The position numbers were made by a program, and so were the translations under genes. A stretch of DNA of 64,000 nt from Sclerodactyla briareus. Its lineage: Eukaryota; Echinodermata; Holothuroidea; Dendrochirotida; Sclerodactylidae. Below, in pieces: positions 49,146 to 61,799 of the stretch (within the stretch, counting starts at the first letter, position 1; each line of letters starts with the position of its first letter). The notes below the pieces were generated by a model, which did not search any database, was not told the origin of the DNA, and worked only from the letters and a program-made list of their open reading frames with translations. The stretch spans positions 1 through 64,000 of the forward strand of contig JAODTK010004043.1 of NCBI GenBank assembly GCA_026419785.1, written 5' to 3'.

Positions 49146-49149
49146 AACA

Positions 49150-49365
49150 ATGCTTTGTTAAGGCAAATCCAAGGCCTGGTGTCTTTTTCTGCATACGCTT
49201 ACGAGTGAAGAATACGGAATTCGAATATTTTGGAACGCCGAAAATAATCCGAGTTGACAACCACATTGTTTTCTATCGAACTTCATATGATAGCGATCTC
49301 GTGAAACGTATAAAGAATTAGTTTGATAACGGAGGCAAAACATTAGGTAACAATGATTTCAATTA
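49150..49365 (+). repeat. Interspersed repeat, copy 1
   Basis: Shares an ordered series of blocks with 52020-52230: CAAGGCCTGGTGTCT, TTACGAGTGAAGAATACGGA, GAACGCCGAAAAT, GAGTTGACAACCACATT, CTCGTGAAACGTATAA, ACGGAGGCAAAACATTAGG. It lies directly after the LINE tail at 49145 and may be the 3' end of another retroelement. Confidence 0.6.
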
Positions 49366-49404
49366 TAATTTTTTATACGTGGACGTGGAAACCATTATTG
49401 TTGT

Positions 49405-49520
49405 GTTATTATTCTTATTATTATTATTATTATTATTTTATTATTAGTAGTAGTAGTAGTATAGTAGTAGTAGTTGTAGTCGTAGTAGTAGTAGTAGTAA
49501 GTAGTAGTAGTAGTAGTTCA
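49405..49520. repeat. TTA then TAG trinucleotide repeat
   Basis: TTA units to about 49446, then TAG units to 49518. The open frame through it is an artefact of the repeat. Confidence 0.9.
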
Positions 49521-49619
49521 GTCATAATATGGAAGTAGAATTTATTCTTGTCATTGGTATCGTGAAAGTATCATACTAATAGTTTGGTGTCGGGGCCCTG
49601 TTAATGAGAAAAAAAATAA

Positions 49620-50842
49620 AAATAAAAAAACTGAGAACTGAGACTGTCCACAGATACCATTTCATAGTTTGGGGGGACTTCATCTTGTATTGGAACTCCG
49701 ACCTTGATGGAAAAATCGTGGGGGGGGTTGCGTCAAACGAACTTTGGAGCAAGAGACGAGTGTTTAGCAAATATGAGAGATCATATATTGGCGGGAACAA
49801 TCCTTTCAAATATACTCCATTATTCATTGCGGGCTTGACTTCCCCTTGGTATCCCGATTATGGGCATTCAATATAAGATATTCTTCTTTCTTCAGCTATT
49901 CAACCTGACCATTCATTCAAATCCGTCATATCTCCCACTCTCCCACATAAAGGTGTGGGTAATGGAAACTCAAAATCTCGCTTCCTCAGGACAATATTTA
50001 TCGCAACCTCACTTCGGATAGTACCGTCGTGAGCGGAGTATCACGTTTTTGAATGACCATGCTCTTGTTGGGAGTGTTTGGAACGAAGGCTTATAGGACT
50101 CACAAGAAAGAAGGAACTTATTTCCAATATTTCTGAACATCAATTTTTCTAATCGCCGAAACGTCCTTGTTTGGAAAGACTCGAGGGTATTAGTATTTAG
50201 TATTGCAAGCTACAAGATACAATTATAAGATCTCTATCCTCATCGCCTATTTCTTTTATTCATTATATATTACTAATTGGTGCTAAAGCAATTGCAAGTA
50301 AGATTTAAATCGTAATGTTCTTTGGAAATTGACAGATTAGTTCTGTATTTTATTGACTACACCACGAAATTGAGAAACTCTGGCTTTTTAACTCTTAGCC
50401 GATACCCCATGTGTTTTCATTACGCTGGAAATGTATTATATGTATTTGAGCAACTTTGCTTTTTTTTCAATTCGGGTGTAAGTGAAAACATTAGTTAGCT
50501 TTTATAACATTACCAAAGCCTCAACCATTGTGTTAGCTTGATCATTCGACTGGCTGCTTTACTAACAGTGTAGGGTATAAGCGGGGCCCACTCAGTCCTT
50601 ATCCTTTTTATTTTATCGCGGACATGCTTTGCTCTGATATAAATAATCTATTCCGATAAAATAAAAAAAACAGTTCAAAATGGTAGATATGGGGGGATCC
50701 AGTGTTGTCCAATATGCCAATAATATCGCTTTTCTTCTAGATGGCAATAGGACCTCTTTTCGGGGAACTCTCGACACTCGAATTGCTTTGGAAATATTGG
50801 GGGTACAAATACCACCTGAGCGATTTGTTCTTACCCATCATA
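49620..50842 (+). mobile_element. L1/Tx1-like LINE fragment (endonuclease end and reverse transcriptase palm)
   Basis: The plus strand encodes FIVWGDFILYWNSDLDGK (49661-49714), matching the GDFN..WN..LD block of L1/Tx1 endonucleases. SIQPDHS and KGVGNGNSKSRFL lie near 49895-49990, matching SDHSP and RG.G.WK.N..LL. Further on come a damaged QGCPLSPYLF block near 50583-50620 and QYANNIAFLLDGNRTSFRGT (50711-50770), the catalytic YADD block with DD changed to NN. The reading breaks at about 50843 where a word-palindrome tract begins. Inactive. Confidence 0.7.
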
Positions 50843-50960
50843 GGTAAACATTTACTCAAAATGGGTCAAATATTACCCAGACTGTGTAAAGCAAATTGCC
50901 CAGTTGGTATTCGTACCCAACATTCTTTTAGAGTAAATGAATTATCAACAACACAAAATA
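50843..50960. repeat. Word-palindrome tract, word GGGT(A/C)
   Basis: TGGGTCAAATATTACCCAG, GCCCAG, GTACCCAAC and flanking GGTAAA and GAGTAAA alternate over about 120 bases. It interrupts an L1/Tx1-like reverse transcriptase just after its catalytic block, so it is an insertion. Confidence 0.55.
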
Positions 50961-52019
50961 AAACACTTTTTACAGACGCTGTTGTTTATCAATAAAATTG
51001 CCGAAAATTGCATTCTTTGCCAAAAAGATAGGGTTGAGGCCATAAGTGAGGGCGCACTTTTTGGCGTCCCGACCCTCAGACAAATCTCGCGTACGCCTGT
51101 TCTCTATTCCCAAGGAACCGCCTCTTTCTGTCAAAAAGTCATGATCCAAATACTCAGGTCCGTAAGCATGCTGGGATAATTTGTACAGACGACAGAGGAC
51201 GGGTGTTTGACTCGCTGAAACTACCAGGCTGGAGCTCTCCCGTTATAAAAGAATAATTTCGAGTCTGGTTTTATGCAGAGATTTGACCACGATTGGACGT
51301 AGTGCAGCTTGACGCCAAAGAGGAATTCGGCCTATCCTTCTTAGTATATTTTGTGTTGCTGAACCCACTGATTCGTTGTCAACGAAATCAGAGTAATCTA
51401 TGCATGCATGACAGTTGTTATGTGGTATGTGTGTATGTGAGCCTGGCTTGGGAACAAGATTACATTGACCCCTCCTGGGTGAATGAAGCTCATGCTTGGT
51501 AGTAAGTTACCCATACACGATCCCGTTGTTTGGGGGTCAGGACAAAGGTCATCTGAAGTCCCAGTCTGGAAAACGTTGTCGAAAAACGATCAGTCCATTA
51601 ATGCTGGTCCGCCAAGCTGACATTTGAGGCCGCTTTTCAGGGGGTAGTATATGAACCTGTAAGGTTATTGGGGTACACAGAGATTAAGAATGAAAAATCT
51701 TGAGGCCCAGCAAGTCCAGATCGCTCAGGTTAGTCGAGGAATCACTGAGCCTTGCTGGCTTTCCGGTCAATTTATAGGCCGGGTATTCAAGGTAAATAGA
51801 ACAAACCACCTTAATTAACACTGTAACAAATGTTTTTTCCAACCACGTAGATAGGAAAACATTGTTCATTGGCCTAAATATCCCGGGCTAGCAGGGTACT
51901 GTGATGGAAAGATGGAAGAACAATGGCTCTTATGAGTATTTGGTCATTTATTTATAATTGGAAGAGGTTTGAGTGAATATTCTTTCATTGTAATTGTAAG
52001 AGCATATGCAGTATTACAA

Positions 52020-52230
52020 TCCTTGTTAGGCAGATAGCAAGGCCTAGTATCTCTTTCATAGGCTTACCCGAGTGTGATATTACGGAATGCAAATATTTGG
52101 GAACGACCGAAAATTCGAGTTGACAAACACATTATTTTATCAAAATTAATAGTTAAGCTCGTGAAACGTATAACACGATTCGCTGATAAACGGAGGTAAA
52201 ACATTAGGTTACAATGATTCAATAATTATT
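52020..52230 (+). repeat. Interspersed repeat, copy 2
   Basis: Diverged copy of 49150-49365 with CTCGTGAAACGTATAA, ACGGAGGTAAAACATTAGG and TTACAATGATTCAA in the same order. No coding similarity. Confidence 0.6.
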
Positions 52231-52344
52231 TGAGTGTTGGGTCCTACTACCTGTCCACGTACTGAGGATTAATAAATAGCATCAAGTATCTTAAAAAACA
52301 ACTAACTTTAGGATTGTGAGGGCAACGACTACGCAGTGTGGAAA

Positions 52345-52475
52345 CAATATTATATTTTATTATAGTATATTATATTATTATTTATGTAGTATTATTATAT
52401 TATATTATTATTATTATTATTATTATTATATTATGATTTATATTATTATTCTATGATATACATTTTATTATTATC
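52345..52475. repeat. TTA/TATTA-rich simple repeat
   Basis: Irregular TTA-rich tract just after the repeat copy at 52020-52230, possibly its tail. Confidence 0.85.
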
Positions 52476-53591
52476 ACAGAAGAGACCGGATGAACATTTT
52501 AGTAGTATAATGGATCATGATAAGTAGGGGTGGGCAGGATGGACGGTTAAAGGTCAATTAGAATAAATGTCAGTTCTCATGGGAACAGGCAATATGTTTC
52601 TCCTTCTAGATTGACCAGTTAACGCGACTTCGCTGAAAACCAGAACTGTGCAATACATGGTTATTTCAAGTCATGTTTCACACCTCCATCGGTCCATGGC
52701 TTTTCAAATCGATACGTCCGATCACTCCAACTTGCATTGGCGACAAATATCAGAGATGTACAGGAAGTCATGGCTTGACATACACTAACAACTTGCTAAA
52801 TTCTGTATAAATCGTGCAAACTATTATTGTTATTTACATGATTTATAAATTATCATTTCAAATTACAATGTTTGTGCGACAGTGAATGAACTTTGAAAAA
52901 AATGAAGGTACCGCTCCCACCTTTGACAATGGAAAAACAGTAATTCTGCCGATTTACTGTTTTGTCTCAAAGAACAGAGGCCCAGTCCCACTTATAAGGA
53001 ACCCATCGTGGTTAATAGCATCGAAATTTTATGTATCCCGGTAGGCTGGTTGTTCCGTTCAAATTAAAAATAAGTGAATCCTAACAAGGTATAGTAACTA
53101 TCTGGTACCGGTGAAACTCAAGGGACTAAGATATCGAAGCACTGCACAGTGTTGGGCAGGGTACTAGTAGATTCGCAGGATTAGAATTTCTGTTTCTGTA
53201 ACAAATTTCAACAGCCCACCAAAAATGTGCGAGTACAGAATTTGAAAACAAAAGGAAGCGACAATTCAAGGAGTTCACAAATAATTGAGAAATATTGCAT
53301 GACTCGCGATGTGGGTGAAGTAGTGTTGGCTTTTTGTTGAAAAATTAGTACCCAATGACCTCAGGGGTGGGGGATGGATAATGCAAGCACTCCCAAATTA
53401 ATTCCTCTTTAATTTCGCAATTTTCAAGACCTTAGGAGGGTGAGGCACCACATCTATGACATGTTGGTCGTCCAGACGTAGACTACACAGACGATATCAT
53501 GTTGCTGTTATGTGCAAATAATAATTACGAATTGCTAACTTCGAATCTATGCTGAAAGGCCCATGGGCTTTTCACTCCGTTATGATGCTCA

Positions 53592-54023
53592 TTGTGTGCA
53601 CACCGTGAAGAAACAATTTATTTTGTCTATCCAAGTGCTAGTCAATTATCTGTAATAGTCCCCTTTTTCGTGCATTTCCCCCTTCTTGGCGCCCCATCGC
53701 GTATCGATTTCTTGTGCAGGGCCCTATATAGATATCATAGTCATAACACAGTGACTGATATGCATCGCACGCGGATACGTCCATGCAAGAAACTAAGGCA
53801 TCCATCTTTTTCGCTCGTCTTCGACACACCGTTCCGCGGCCAGGCTCTTTTATTTGGTTCAGTTCGTCACTCTCTGACGCTCCGCGTCCCCGGAAAGCCG
53901 TTGCTGTCACGTTGTCACACGTCCGATCGTTTCCGCGGAACGCGGAACGGGCGAAAAATGGTTCCGTGTGACAGAAGAAGGAGACAGTTAGAAATAAAAT
54001 ATCGCTGTGCTAGATGCGAATAA
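53592..54023 (+). other. CpG-rich stretch with open frames, unidentified
   Basis: GC-rich relative to its flanks and dense in CG dinucleotides (TTCCGCGGAACGCGGAACGG near 53930). A 143-codon plus frame and a 90-codon minus frame overlap here; neither is recognised. It could be a 5' exon or promoter of a gene outside the visible set, or a CG-word transposon. Confidence 0.3.
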
Positions 54024-54635
54024 GCAAAGAAGTTAACTCTCGTTCGACGAAGAGTCGAGAAAAGCACGATTCTGTCTCAACGTGTCTGTCCCATGAATTT
54101 TTACTGTGCATACCAGCCTAGTGTCGAATCGCTGGTATTTCTTCCGCCAAATATTCTGGCTGGGTTGGGTAATTCAGAAAGATGAAGACACACTACAGAG
54201 TGCATTTTGATATACAACACCACCTGTCTTAAATTTTTTGAATGTTTAATGACTTTTATTACTGGACAATAGGCCTACATTTCAATAAGGCAATCGGTAT
54301 ATGAAGTACGTGTTAGCAATGTGTTTATGCAGTGACCAGACCAGACCCAAAATCCAAGTTTGAAGTTATGAAGTTGTTAGCTGAAACACACTATCAAAAT
54401 CCACGAAGCCTTCCTAACATTTGTTTGTCCTATCCTCAAGCTCAATTACAAAACTTCACGATAATTACTGAAATCATGTATCTTTTATGTCAGTGAAACG
54501 ACCTTATCTCGGGTAAATGTGTGATAATAAACTTCCATTTTTATCAAATGAATGATTGGGAAGTCAAAATGTGAGCCTCACCACTAATTATGCGACAAAG
54601 GCAACAAATTTCAGAGTGGCAATCCTCCTAAAACC

Positions 54636-55095
54636 ACTGTAACACCCTGATTTGTTTCAAGATTTGACCAAAATGGTGTGATCCCCACTGACTCAGTTAT
54701 GGGTCAAGTTTAAACCTTGACATAGAGTCAGAAAGTCATTCGTTTATCTCTTCCTTGTGTTGGTTGTTTGAGTTTGATTGTTTGTGTGTTGTTAATAGTA
54801 GCTCTTGGGGTAACTTGAAAACTCTTCTTTGTAGTGTAACAACACCAAGGATAGCAGCTAGCTAGCTAGAAAGTGGAACCCATCAACTCGAATTCTCTAG
54901 TTAGACCCAGGTCTCGAACCCACGACCTCGTTTTTGGAAGACACAGACCATGCATTCCAATAACAATTTGGCCCAGTCGACCCAAAATTGGTCAGGGTAA
55001 CACGAATCTAACGAATCTAGAAATCGTTAACAAATTGACCCAGTTTGATGTAGATTTCACCTCAGTTGGGTCGAATTTTGACTAAGATTCGGTTT
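54636..55095. repeat. Word-palindrome tract, word TGGGTC
   Basis: TGGGTC or TTGGGTC and GACCCA occur on both sides of a partial tRNA-like sequence: 54703-54708 TGGGTC; 54978-54984 GACCCAA; 55037-55042 GACCCA; 55068-55074 TTGGGTC. Looser than the tract at 24.8 kb. Confidence 0.4.
54870..54965 (-). repeat. Partial tRNA-like sequence
   Basis: Minus strand: TCTTCCAAAAACGAGG resembles an anticodon arm, followed by GGTCGTGGGTTCGAGACC, a good B box. The A-box half is poor. It is likely a fragment of a tRNA-derived SINE. Confidence 0.35.
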
Positions 55096-56170
55096 TCGGT
55101 TCCCTTTTTACAAAAGTCTATTGCTTAAACCCTCAAAGCAGTGCGATGAAGCTGTAGAACGATTAACTTGCCTTTTGCTGGCCACTGCTAAGAATTCGTG
55201 TTGCAAATAATCTTCATGATCCAAAGATAAGGAGTACCTGAAAGCTAGGTCTGGGAGAGTTTCCAATCCTTCCGACGAGGAAGGATTATAATTTTGCTTT
55301 GAAGTTTCCTGGAGCTGAGATGTAGTGTGATGATTAATACATGGAATAACGGGCTTATTAGTCTAGAATTTGAAGAGGCAATTGAGCAAGGGGCAAACAT
55401 GTGACGCGACGTCTGTATGACGATAGTGATTATCGCTACAGTGCATCCGATATAGATACATAAAATCGGCACATGGATATGTCGATAGGAAATATTTCGG
55501 ATAGAACATAAGTCGGTTTTTACGGCCGTGGAGTTCATGGAAACGCCATCGTCCAATATTCGATCGGTTGTTGCGTTGTTGGTAATGTTTGAGTCTGGGT
55601 TCGCTATCATGGTGATTGTGATCGTGGAAGGGGTGTTGTTAATGTTTCTTTTCCACCGAATTGAAGTCGTTGTTTACGATATTAGGACCACACAGGGCTA
55701 TCACAATGTGTTTGCCCCATTCAGTCAGTCGGAAAAACGAGTGCGCACACTCGCCCCTTTCATAGGAAATTTCAGGATCTATTTTCAACAGTTCTACCTT
55801 CTATGACTACGAAACACGCACCAGTGTATCTTGCACATACACAAGGCGACGATTCTGTTCAGCTTTGGATGACCTGAACGCTTTTCAAAAATGATCAGTC
55901 ACAGAGAAAAAAAAAACGTTTTAAGTCCTCCCAATCGAAAGTTTACCTTTCTTGGTAGACTGTGAGCTGCGTCGTTGGGAGATGTCGTTTAGAAATTCGA
56001 AATAACTTTATATTCAACGAGGGTACTCCCCCCCCCCCCTCACGCTTCCTACAGAGAACGGGAAACGTTCTTCGTAGAAATGAAGGAGTTCACTGCAAGG
56101 GAGTGAAAACCCTCGAAAGTCGCACCACCATCTCTTTCACATTGGTCAGCATTCAACGAAGCCGAGGTGA

Positions 56171-56990
56171 ATGAATGAACTCGGTGACTTTCATGCCCAA
56201 CACGACGTTCATGCCCAACACGCTGGATGGACCAAGATTGCCACTGAAGGACGGGATGAGAGTTTGGCCAGGACATTTGAAGATCCACGAATTTACCTTG
56301 TCGACTCGAGTGTCTCAAGCGGCTCAAACCCCAGAGAATCCACGAACCCGCAAAAGTCCAGGGCAGCAAACGGTGATTCCCACCCGATGGAACCCGCAGT
56401 CGCGGGGTACTATCTGTCCACTCCCTCCATATCCAGCCCATAAAACGGTGAGCCTAGCGACACCCGCTACACCAGTAACAACGGGGCAGGAGTCGGGGAC
56501 ACCACCAGCACACTTCTGGCACAGCAACTCTCACGTCAAAATCAGTTTGAAATATCAAAACTGATATAGAGGGGTAGGCAAACCACGCTGCTTAGAATTC
56601 TCCCCAGGGAGCCTCCCCACTCAAGGAGTCGGGAACGGGAGTCTCGCAAAAAAATCGTAGACGTCCACAAGAAAGCCTCTACTGAATTCCCGCATCCGCT
56701 CGTACAAGACACGGAAATGGGCCATCTAGCCAAAATGCGATCCAAAGTAGACATGAGTGAGACCCCGATTGTTCGGGGCGCGATATGATGGTAGGCAGCT
56801 GACACGGATCCTGTCGGTATGATACTAGCGAGGCCTTCGTAGACACTAAGAGGAGTGAACCCGCAGTCACGGTATCACTCTTCCTCTCCAGATTAGAACA
56901 TAAGTTCCATTCAGTCAGTGAGATGACACCCAGGGCCTCCAAACAGGGCAGTGAAGACCATAAACAACGTTAGAGCAGCCGCTGCCACCA
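56171..56990 (+). CDS. Coding-like sequence across broken frames, unidentified
   Basis: Joined across frames the plus strand gives protein-like stretches: DPRIYLVDSSVSSGSNPRES, MEPAVAGYYLSTPS, STLLAQQLSRQNQFEISKLI, RERESRKKIVDVHKKASTEF and EMGHLAKMRSKVDMSETPIV. Gln/Ser/Lys-rich composition and periodic hydrophobics suggest a real, now frameshifted, protein such as a gag-like or structural protein. The minus strand is also partly open. The family was not recognised. Confidence 0.35.
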
Positions 56991-56999
56991 GCCCTGCGC

Positions 57000-59900
57000 A
57001 TCTCTGGATGTAGATATGACCCTCTCGACCTAAAACGGCTGCCATGCGTCAAACTGGGACACTAGTAAAACATTGACGAAATAAAGTCATAGGGCAATCA
57101 TTCACAAGCAGGGAAACGGATGATCGTTAAGGAACTACGACAACGGATTTTATTAACGGTAACCTCAGCTACCCTAGGAGCACAAAAACGTTCTCGGAAA
57201 ATTTTAAAATAATTTAAGTTGACACAAAGGGGCAGTGGGAGAATGTTTCCACAACGAGAAAAGTGTTCGTGAAGGTTTGGTAGTATGGGTTTTGATGCGC
57301 CAAAATGGTCTATAAGTTCTTGTTTGTTTTAGAGAGGGAGAGATTTTTTTAGAGTCTTCAGCCTTCATTTCATGGCCTCCTCCCAGCCAACAAAGTACAA
57401 TACTGTATAACTATGTGTGTGACTATTGATGATATAAAACTACAATTGAAAGAAAAATATGTTGAAACTATAGTATGAGTCAAAATTCGTAATTTCGTGG
57501 AATAGGTCCCAGTGGCGAAAGCTCTATTGGTTACGGACAGCCGTTTTTTTTTTAATGGTGCAAAATGATCACCATTTTCTCCAATTTAGAAATTTATTTG
57601 GTCGTAAGTTTTGACTGAAGTTCTTCTTGTGAATAAGGTGCAAACAATGCAGTCTCATTTTCAATATCATTGATGATAATTTTATCATATTACAAAGTGA
57701 TGGATGTTTTAGAGGAAAGTCTTTGATTAGTCTACTCAACAGAAAATTTCCCGGAAACACTGGAGGAGCGTGAGAGATTATCGAATTCACGTTTGTATCC
57801 TGCTGTGCCAGCTTTTTCTGTAAACCGAGTATCCATTGCTAATCGCTAGTCAGTCCGCATTCTGTCATCTGAGAGAAATATTATCGTGATAGTCAGAGTT
57901 TCACAAGTCGACTAATATTCCACACATGAAATATTTATAGATATAGTAAAATTCACTAGAACACCATAAAAGTACAAGAAGTCCGCAATAAAGTGGACTG
58001 ATATATTACAATAATTTTAAGCATTATCAACATGAAGATCGTTCGCCTATAGGAATTAGTTATGTTCAACTAAAAGTCTTATATATGGGTATAGTATTGC
58101 ACATTATGTTCGATGCACGGCTGTTACTTGCTCGGTGTTGAGCTTGTCGTGCTAAAACGAGCGTTGAGCGAGAAACGTGCTTAGCACGGTTTCCACAAAA
58201 AACAACCGGATCAGATAGAATTCCAAACTTCGACTCAATTTAAGAAAATTTGTAAACTTGGATTGGATTGGCCATCTGCTGACTTCAAGTTTGCGCCCTT
58301 GACCCGGACAATTTCAGCCTCCCTAACAGAGAATTCTGCATTTTGCGGAAGATTTTATGGAGGACCCCGGAGGAATCACAATACAGTTGATTAGATCAAT
58401 ATGTGGGCGCGCCGAAAATATAAATAATTCGCCGAGTGCTCTAACGAATAACACTATGGCTCTAGCGCAATAATTGACCACAGTTATCAAAGATATACCC
58501 TGCAAGGATAAATAAAATATCATTTAGTACCTCCTGAATGGAATTAAAAAACAGAAGTCAAATTATACTATAGTACATGTCGTTGTGCGTATACAGTTCG
58601 GGTCTCCACATTAATTGTAAGGGCACGTGGAAACAGTATGTTGTGCCTCCCAACAGACTTATACTGTTCGCATTGAATGTTCTTCGTTTCCCGAAATGAG
58701 GGTTGGTTCTGAAAAATGTCGTTCACACTATGATCCTCGGTGAGCTCCCCCCTCCCCACCCCATGCAATATCCCGGAGCTGTATGCCAACAATCGTCATC
58801 AAGGTTAGTATTCATTTTCTTGTACCCAACTGTATCTTATGACAGTTATCATTGTAATAGAATAAATCAGTAGTACTTCAGCATCGTATAACAACAAAGA
58901 ATAATAAATAACTTTTCTGTTGTTTCACATTCTTAATTGGTGGTAGCCTATACTCGATGTGAAACATGCAAGAAACGAGAATCATGCATGCCGTTATCAT
59001 TACCCCCCCCCCCTTTTGTTACATAAAAACATTAAACCTCTAGCCTAAAATCAGTTGACCTCCCCTCTACCTTTTCCTTAAAATCACTTCCTATTCCTAT
59101 ATCTAAACCCTATAGGTCCAGAGTCTCGTTCGCCCTATGTCTCGGCTTCTTAATGTCCTTCGTTGAATGACCCGATCCTCCAATCACCAGAAGTACATAC
59201 AACCAGGTATCATACGTGCATTAGGATTTATATCGGAGCTATGTGCTCCAATGGTCCCAGGGTCGATGTTCCCAAGGTTCAGCTTCCCAGGGTCAATGTT
59301 ACCAGGTCACCGGAAATATTGAACCCTGGACACTGGTAATTGTGGGGTATCGAACCTGGGAGTATTAAGGAAGTTCGTTATAATTGCCAGCATTCAAAAT
59401 AACAGGAAAACGGGAAGCATCGAAACCCTGGAAACATTAATTGAACCCCGGAAACATCGTGTGGACCCGTTCACTGAGTAGTGGGATAGGGGGCCTATAG
59501 CAATTCCGAGTGAGGTGTAGGTACTTTGCAGAAACATGCGATAACGAAAGTTCGAAATTACTGTGGTACAAAAACTATTTACACTTTCCAAAATATATGG
59601 ATACATGCTTATAATACCCTAAATAATTATATAGTATGTGTATGTGCATATAAAGGACCCTTACAATGGCAACAGAAAGTCAATCTCCTCTCTCGTTCGG
59701 AATTGAAAGTCGGCAAGTGACCCTTGCCTTAGTCAGTCAAATACTGCGATTTGCCCAACAGACCGAGACTTTACCAGGAGGCATAGAGGTGTCACAACAT
59801 GGGTGTTGTAGCTACTCTTGAGGTTTTATTACAAATCATCCAAAAAAAATCTGAGTGAGAAAATTGCAGCAACATTGTCCAGCAAATTGCGAATCAGCTG

Positions 59901-60139
59901 ACAGTGTTCGTGTCTTGCAGGGACAAAAAATGACAAACGACAGTATTAGGAGCCACAAGACTTTGGCAGCGAAGGAATCCGAATGGGAGCTGCAATGAGA
60001 GCTTATCATGCACGTTTTCATAAAGGATTTCTGGACTGGCCAATGACACGCTGGAGCAGTAGCCTATTCGCTGTTTTTGCTGCGGTTCCCACAAATAACT
60101 GTGCAATTGTCACCTATCCCAAAATATGTAACCAATTGC
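57000..60139. other. Unassigned, AT-rich
   Basis: Only frames under 75 codons, a C-run at 59005-59014, and G/A-rich text near 59240-59470 with irregular repeats of TCCCAGGGTC and GGAAACAT-type words. No gene was recognised over 3 kb. Confidence 0.3.
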
Positions 60140-60242
60140 AGTATTACACACTAGCTGTGTAAAGTTGTGTGTTTATACACCACTGATAATTGACGTGTTG
60201 TAATTTCCACACATTTTGGCGTAGGTGTACCAGTTGCACAGT
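60140..60242. repeat. Word-palindrome tract, word GTGTA (second locus)
   Basis: TTACACAC, TGTGTAAAG, TGTGTGTTTATACACCAC, CACACATTT and GGTGTACC alternate over 100 bases, using the same word as 24715-24930 at a distant site. Confidence 0.55.
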
Positions 60243-60849
60243 CAACCCGGAGAGGGACGTTGGCTAGTCTGTCGAACTTCCTGATAACACTCGACTATGT
60301 ATCACTATCAAAGTTTATATGTTCCAGTGGTGCGTATGATCGGACATGATCCATATGGTCACAGCGGTAAGGCAAATGCTCATGAAAACAATTGGGTCCT
60401 CTGGATTTCCTGGACTTTCTTTGTAATCATGAATGTGATCGAATGTTAGATGTGAAATATCGATGGAGAATATTCATAAGAAAAGCATTCAACTGAGAAA
60501 TGATACGAAAGACCATAAAAAATGCAAAAGCTCGTGAGTCGGGACGTTAATTGGCCCAATAAGAGAAGGATTTTCTATAGAATCCATTTGCAGAGAGGAT
60601 GGGTATTATGTAGCATCCTGTATAGTGTTAAGTCCGCCTCTTCCGTGTTGGTTTCTATATATTCGATGGGTTTCAGCCTGGATGTGGAACCAACATCTAG
60701 CTCTGCAAACCGAGTACAGCGTTTTCAAACAATCATCCAGTCTGCATGAGCTGTTGCATTCCCATGGTATTTCCACATCCTCATACTGTTCATTGGACTT
60801 TATTAGCTCCTACATTTACGTTACAAATGCGATTTTTTCTGTGCATCCA

Positions 60850-60895
60850 TACCGCAACCCCGCATACCGCAACCCCGCATACCGCAACCCGCACG
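60850..60895. repeat. Three-unit 15-bp tandem repeat
   Basis: ATACCGCAACCCCGC repeats three times, the last unit lacking one C. Confidence 0.9.
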
Positions 60896-61719
60896 AAGCT
60901 TACCTTAAACTTTAAAGTTATATAAGAGGCAACCCTCACAGTTCGAATGCATATTGTTTCCTTCAACTGGCGTGGTGAGACAGGTCATATACTAATAGTT
61001 TCAACAGCCGAGAAACCTGGCTGCCTGAGGAAATCAAGGGCCTTAATTCTCATACTAGTTGACTATCGAAATTCCTATGGTTTCGACGTATCAACAGCCA
61101 ACATTAAGGTGGTAGTCACCCCTTTTTCTACCCTCCCTGAGCAGATCGAGATGAAACCACAGGCGATGGCTGAAAATTGATCACAGTTATCATTTTGGAC
61201 ATTTTACAATGGTTGATGGAATTGTATCATATGTCTATAAACCGTTGAGAAGAATTTTTTAAAAAACTAGCTGTATATTCAAGAGCAGTACTTTCACAAA
61301 ATATGCAGCTTTCACGAATGAGTTTTTCTTACAGCCAAATTTGAAATATTAAGAATCAAGAGATGCACATTCAAATAATTTGCATCACGAACTGAACCAG
61401 GGCTGTTGAAAGAGTAAAACCTCGGACCCCCTCAAAAGGTTACATAAAGGTCGCAGTTGTGTTAATGTAAGAGAGTGCACACCAAGGGCTCTTTCATGTT
61501 ACATATACCCCCCCCCCCCGATGATATCGCACAAGCTGGGCTCTGTCCAGGGTGTTGGGTGTTCAGATTGGTCTCAAGTTCCTGATGTATAAACGCCCTC
61601 ATTACGAGGGCCGGAAGAGGCGCAACACTTGTTTTGAAAGTAGGGTAGGGTCTGTCCCCAAAAAACGAGAGCAACGGTGGTATGTGGAAATAAATCATGC
61701 GACGACCTCAAAGTTAGAA

Positions 61720-61799
61720 GGGAAAGCTCTGGCCCGAACCAGGATTTGCGACCGTGTCGTCACCCCATGTTCCGACTAACTAAGCTGGGTGCCGTGGGG
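61720..61799 (-). repeat. tRNA-like sequence, probably a tRNA-derived SINE head
   Basis: Read on the minus strand, an A-box-like stretch (CCAGCTTAGTTAGTCGGAAC) is followed about 30 bases later by a B-box-like stretch (CCTGGTTCGGGCC). These are the internal RNA polymerase III promoter boxes of tRNAs. The acceptor ends do not pair well, so I read it as a decayed tRNA-derived SINE rather than a functional tRNA. It lies about 430 bases past the POU4 stop. Confidence 0.5.

Noticed and set aside
49353..49538. Open frame with long Tyr, Ser and Val runs
   Set aside because: It is a translation of TTA and TAG trinucleotide repeats.
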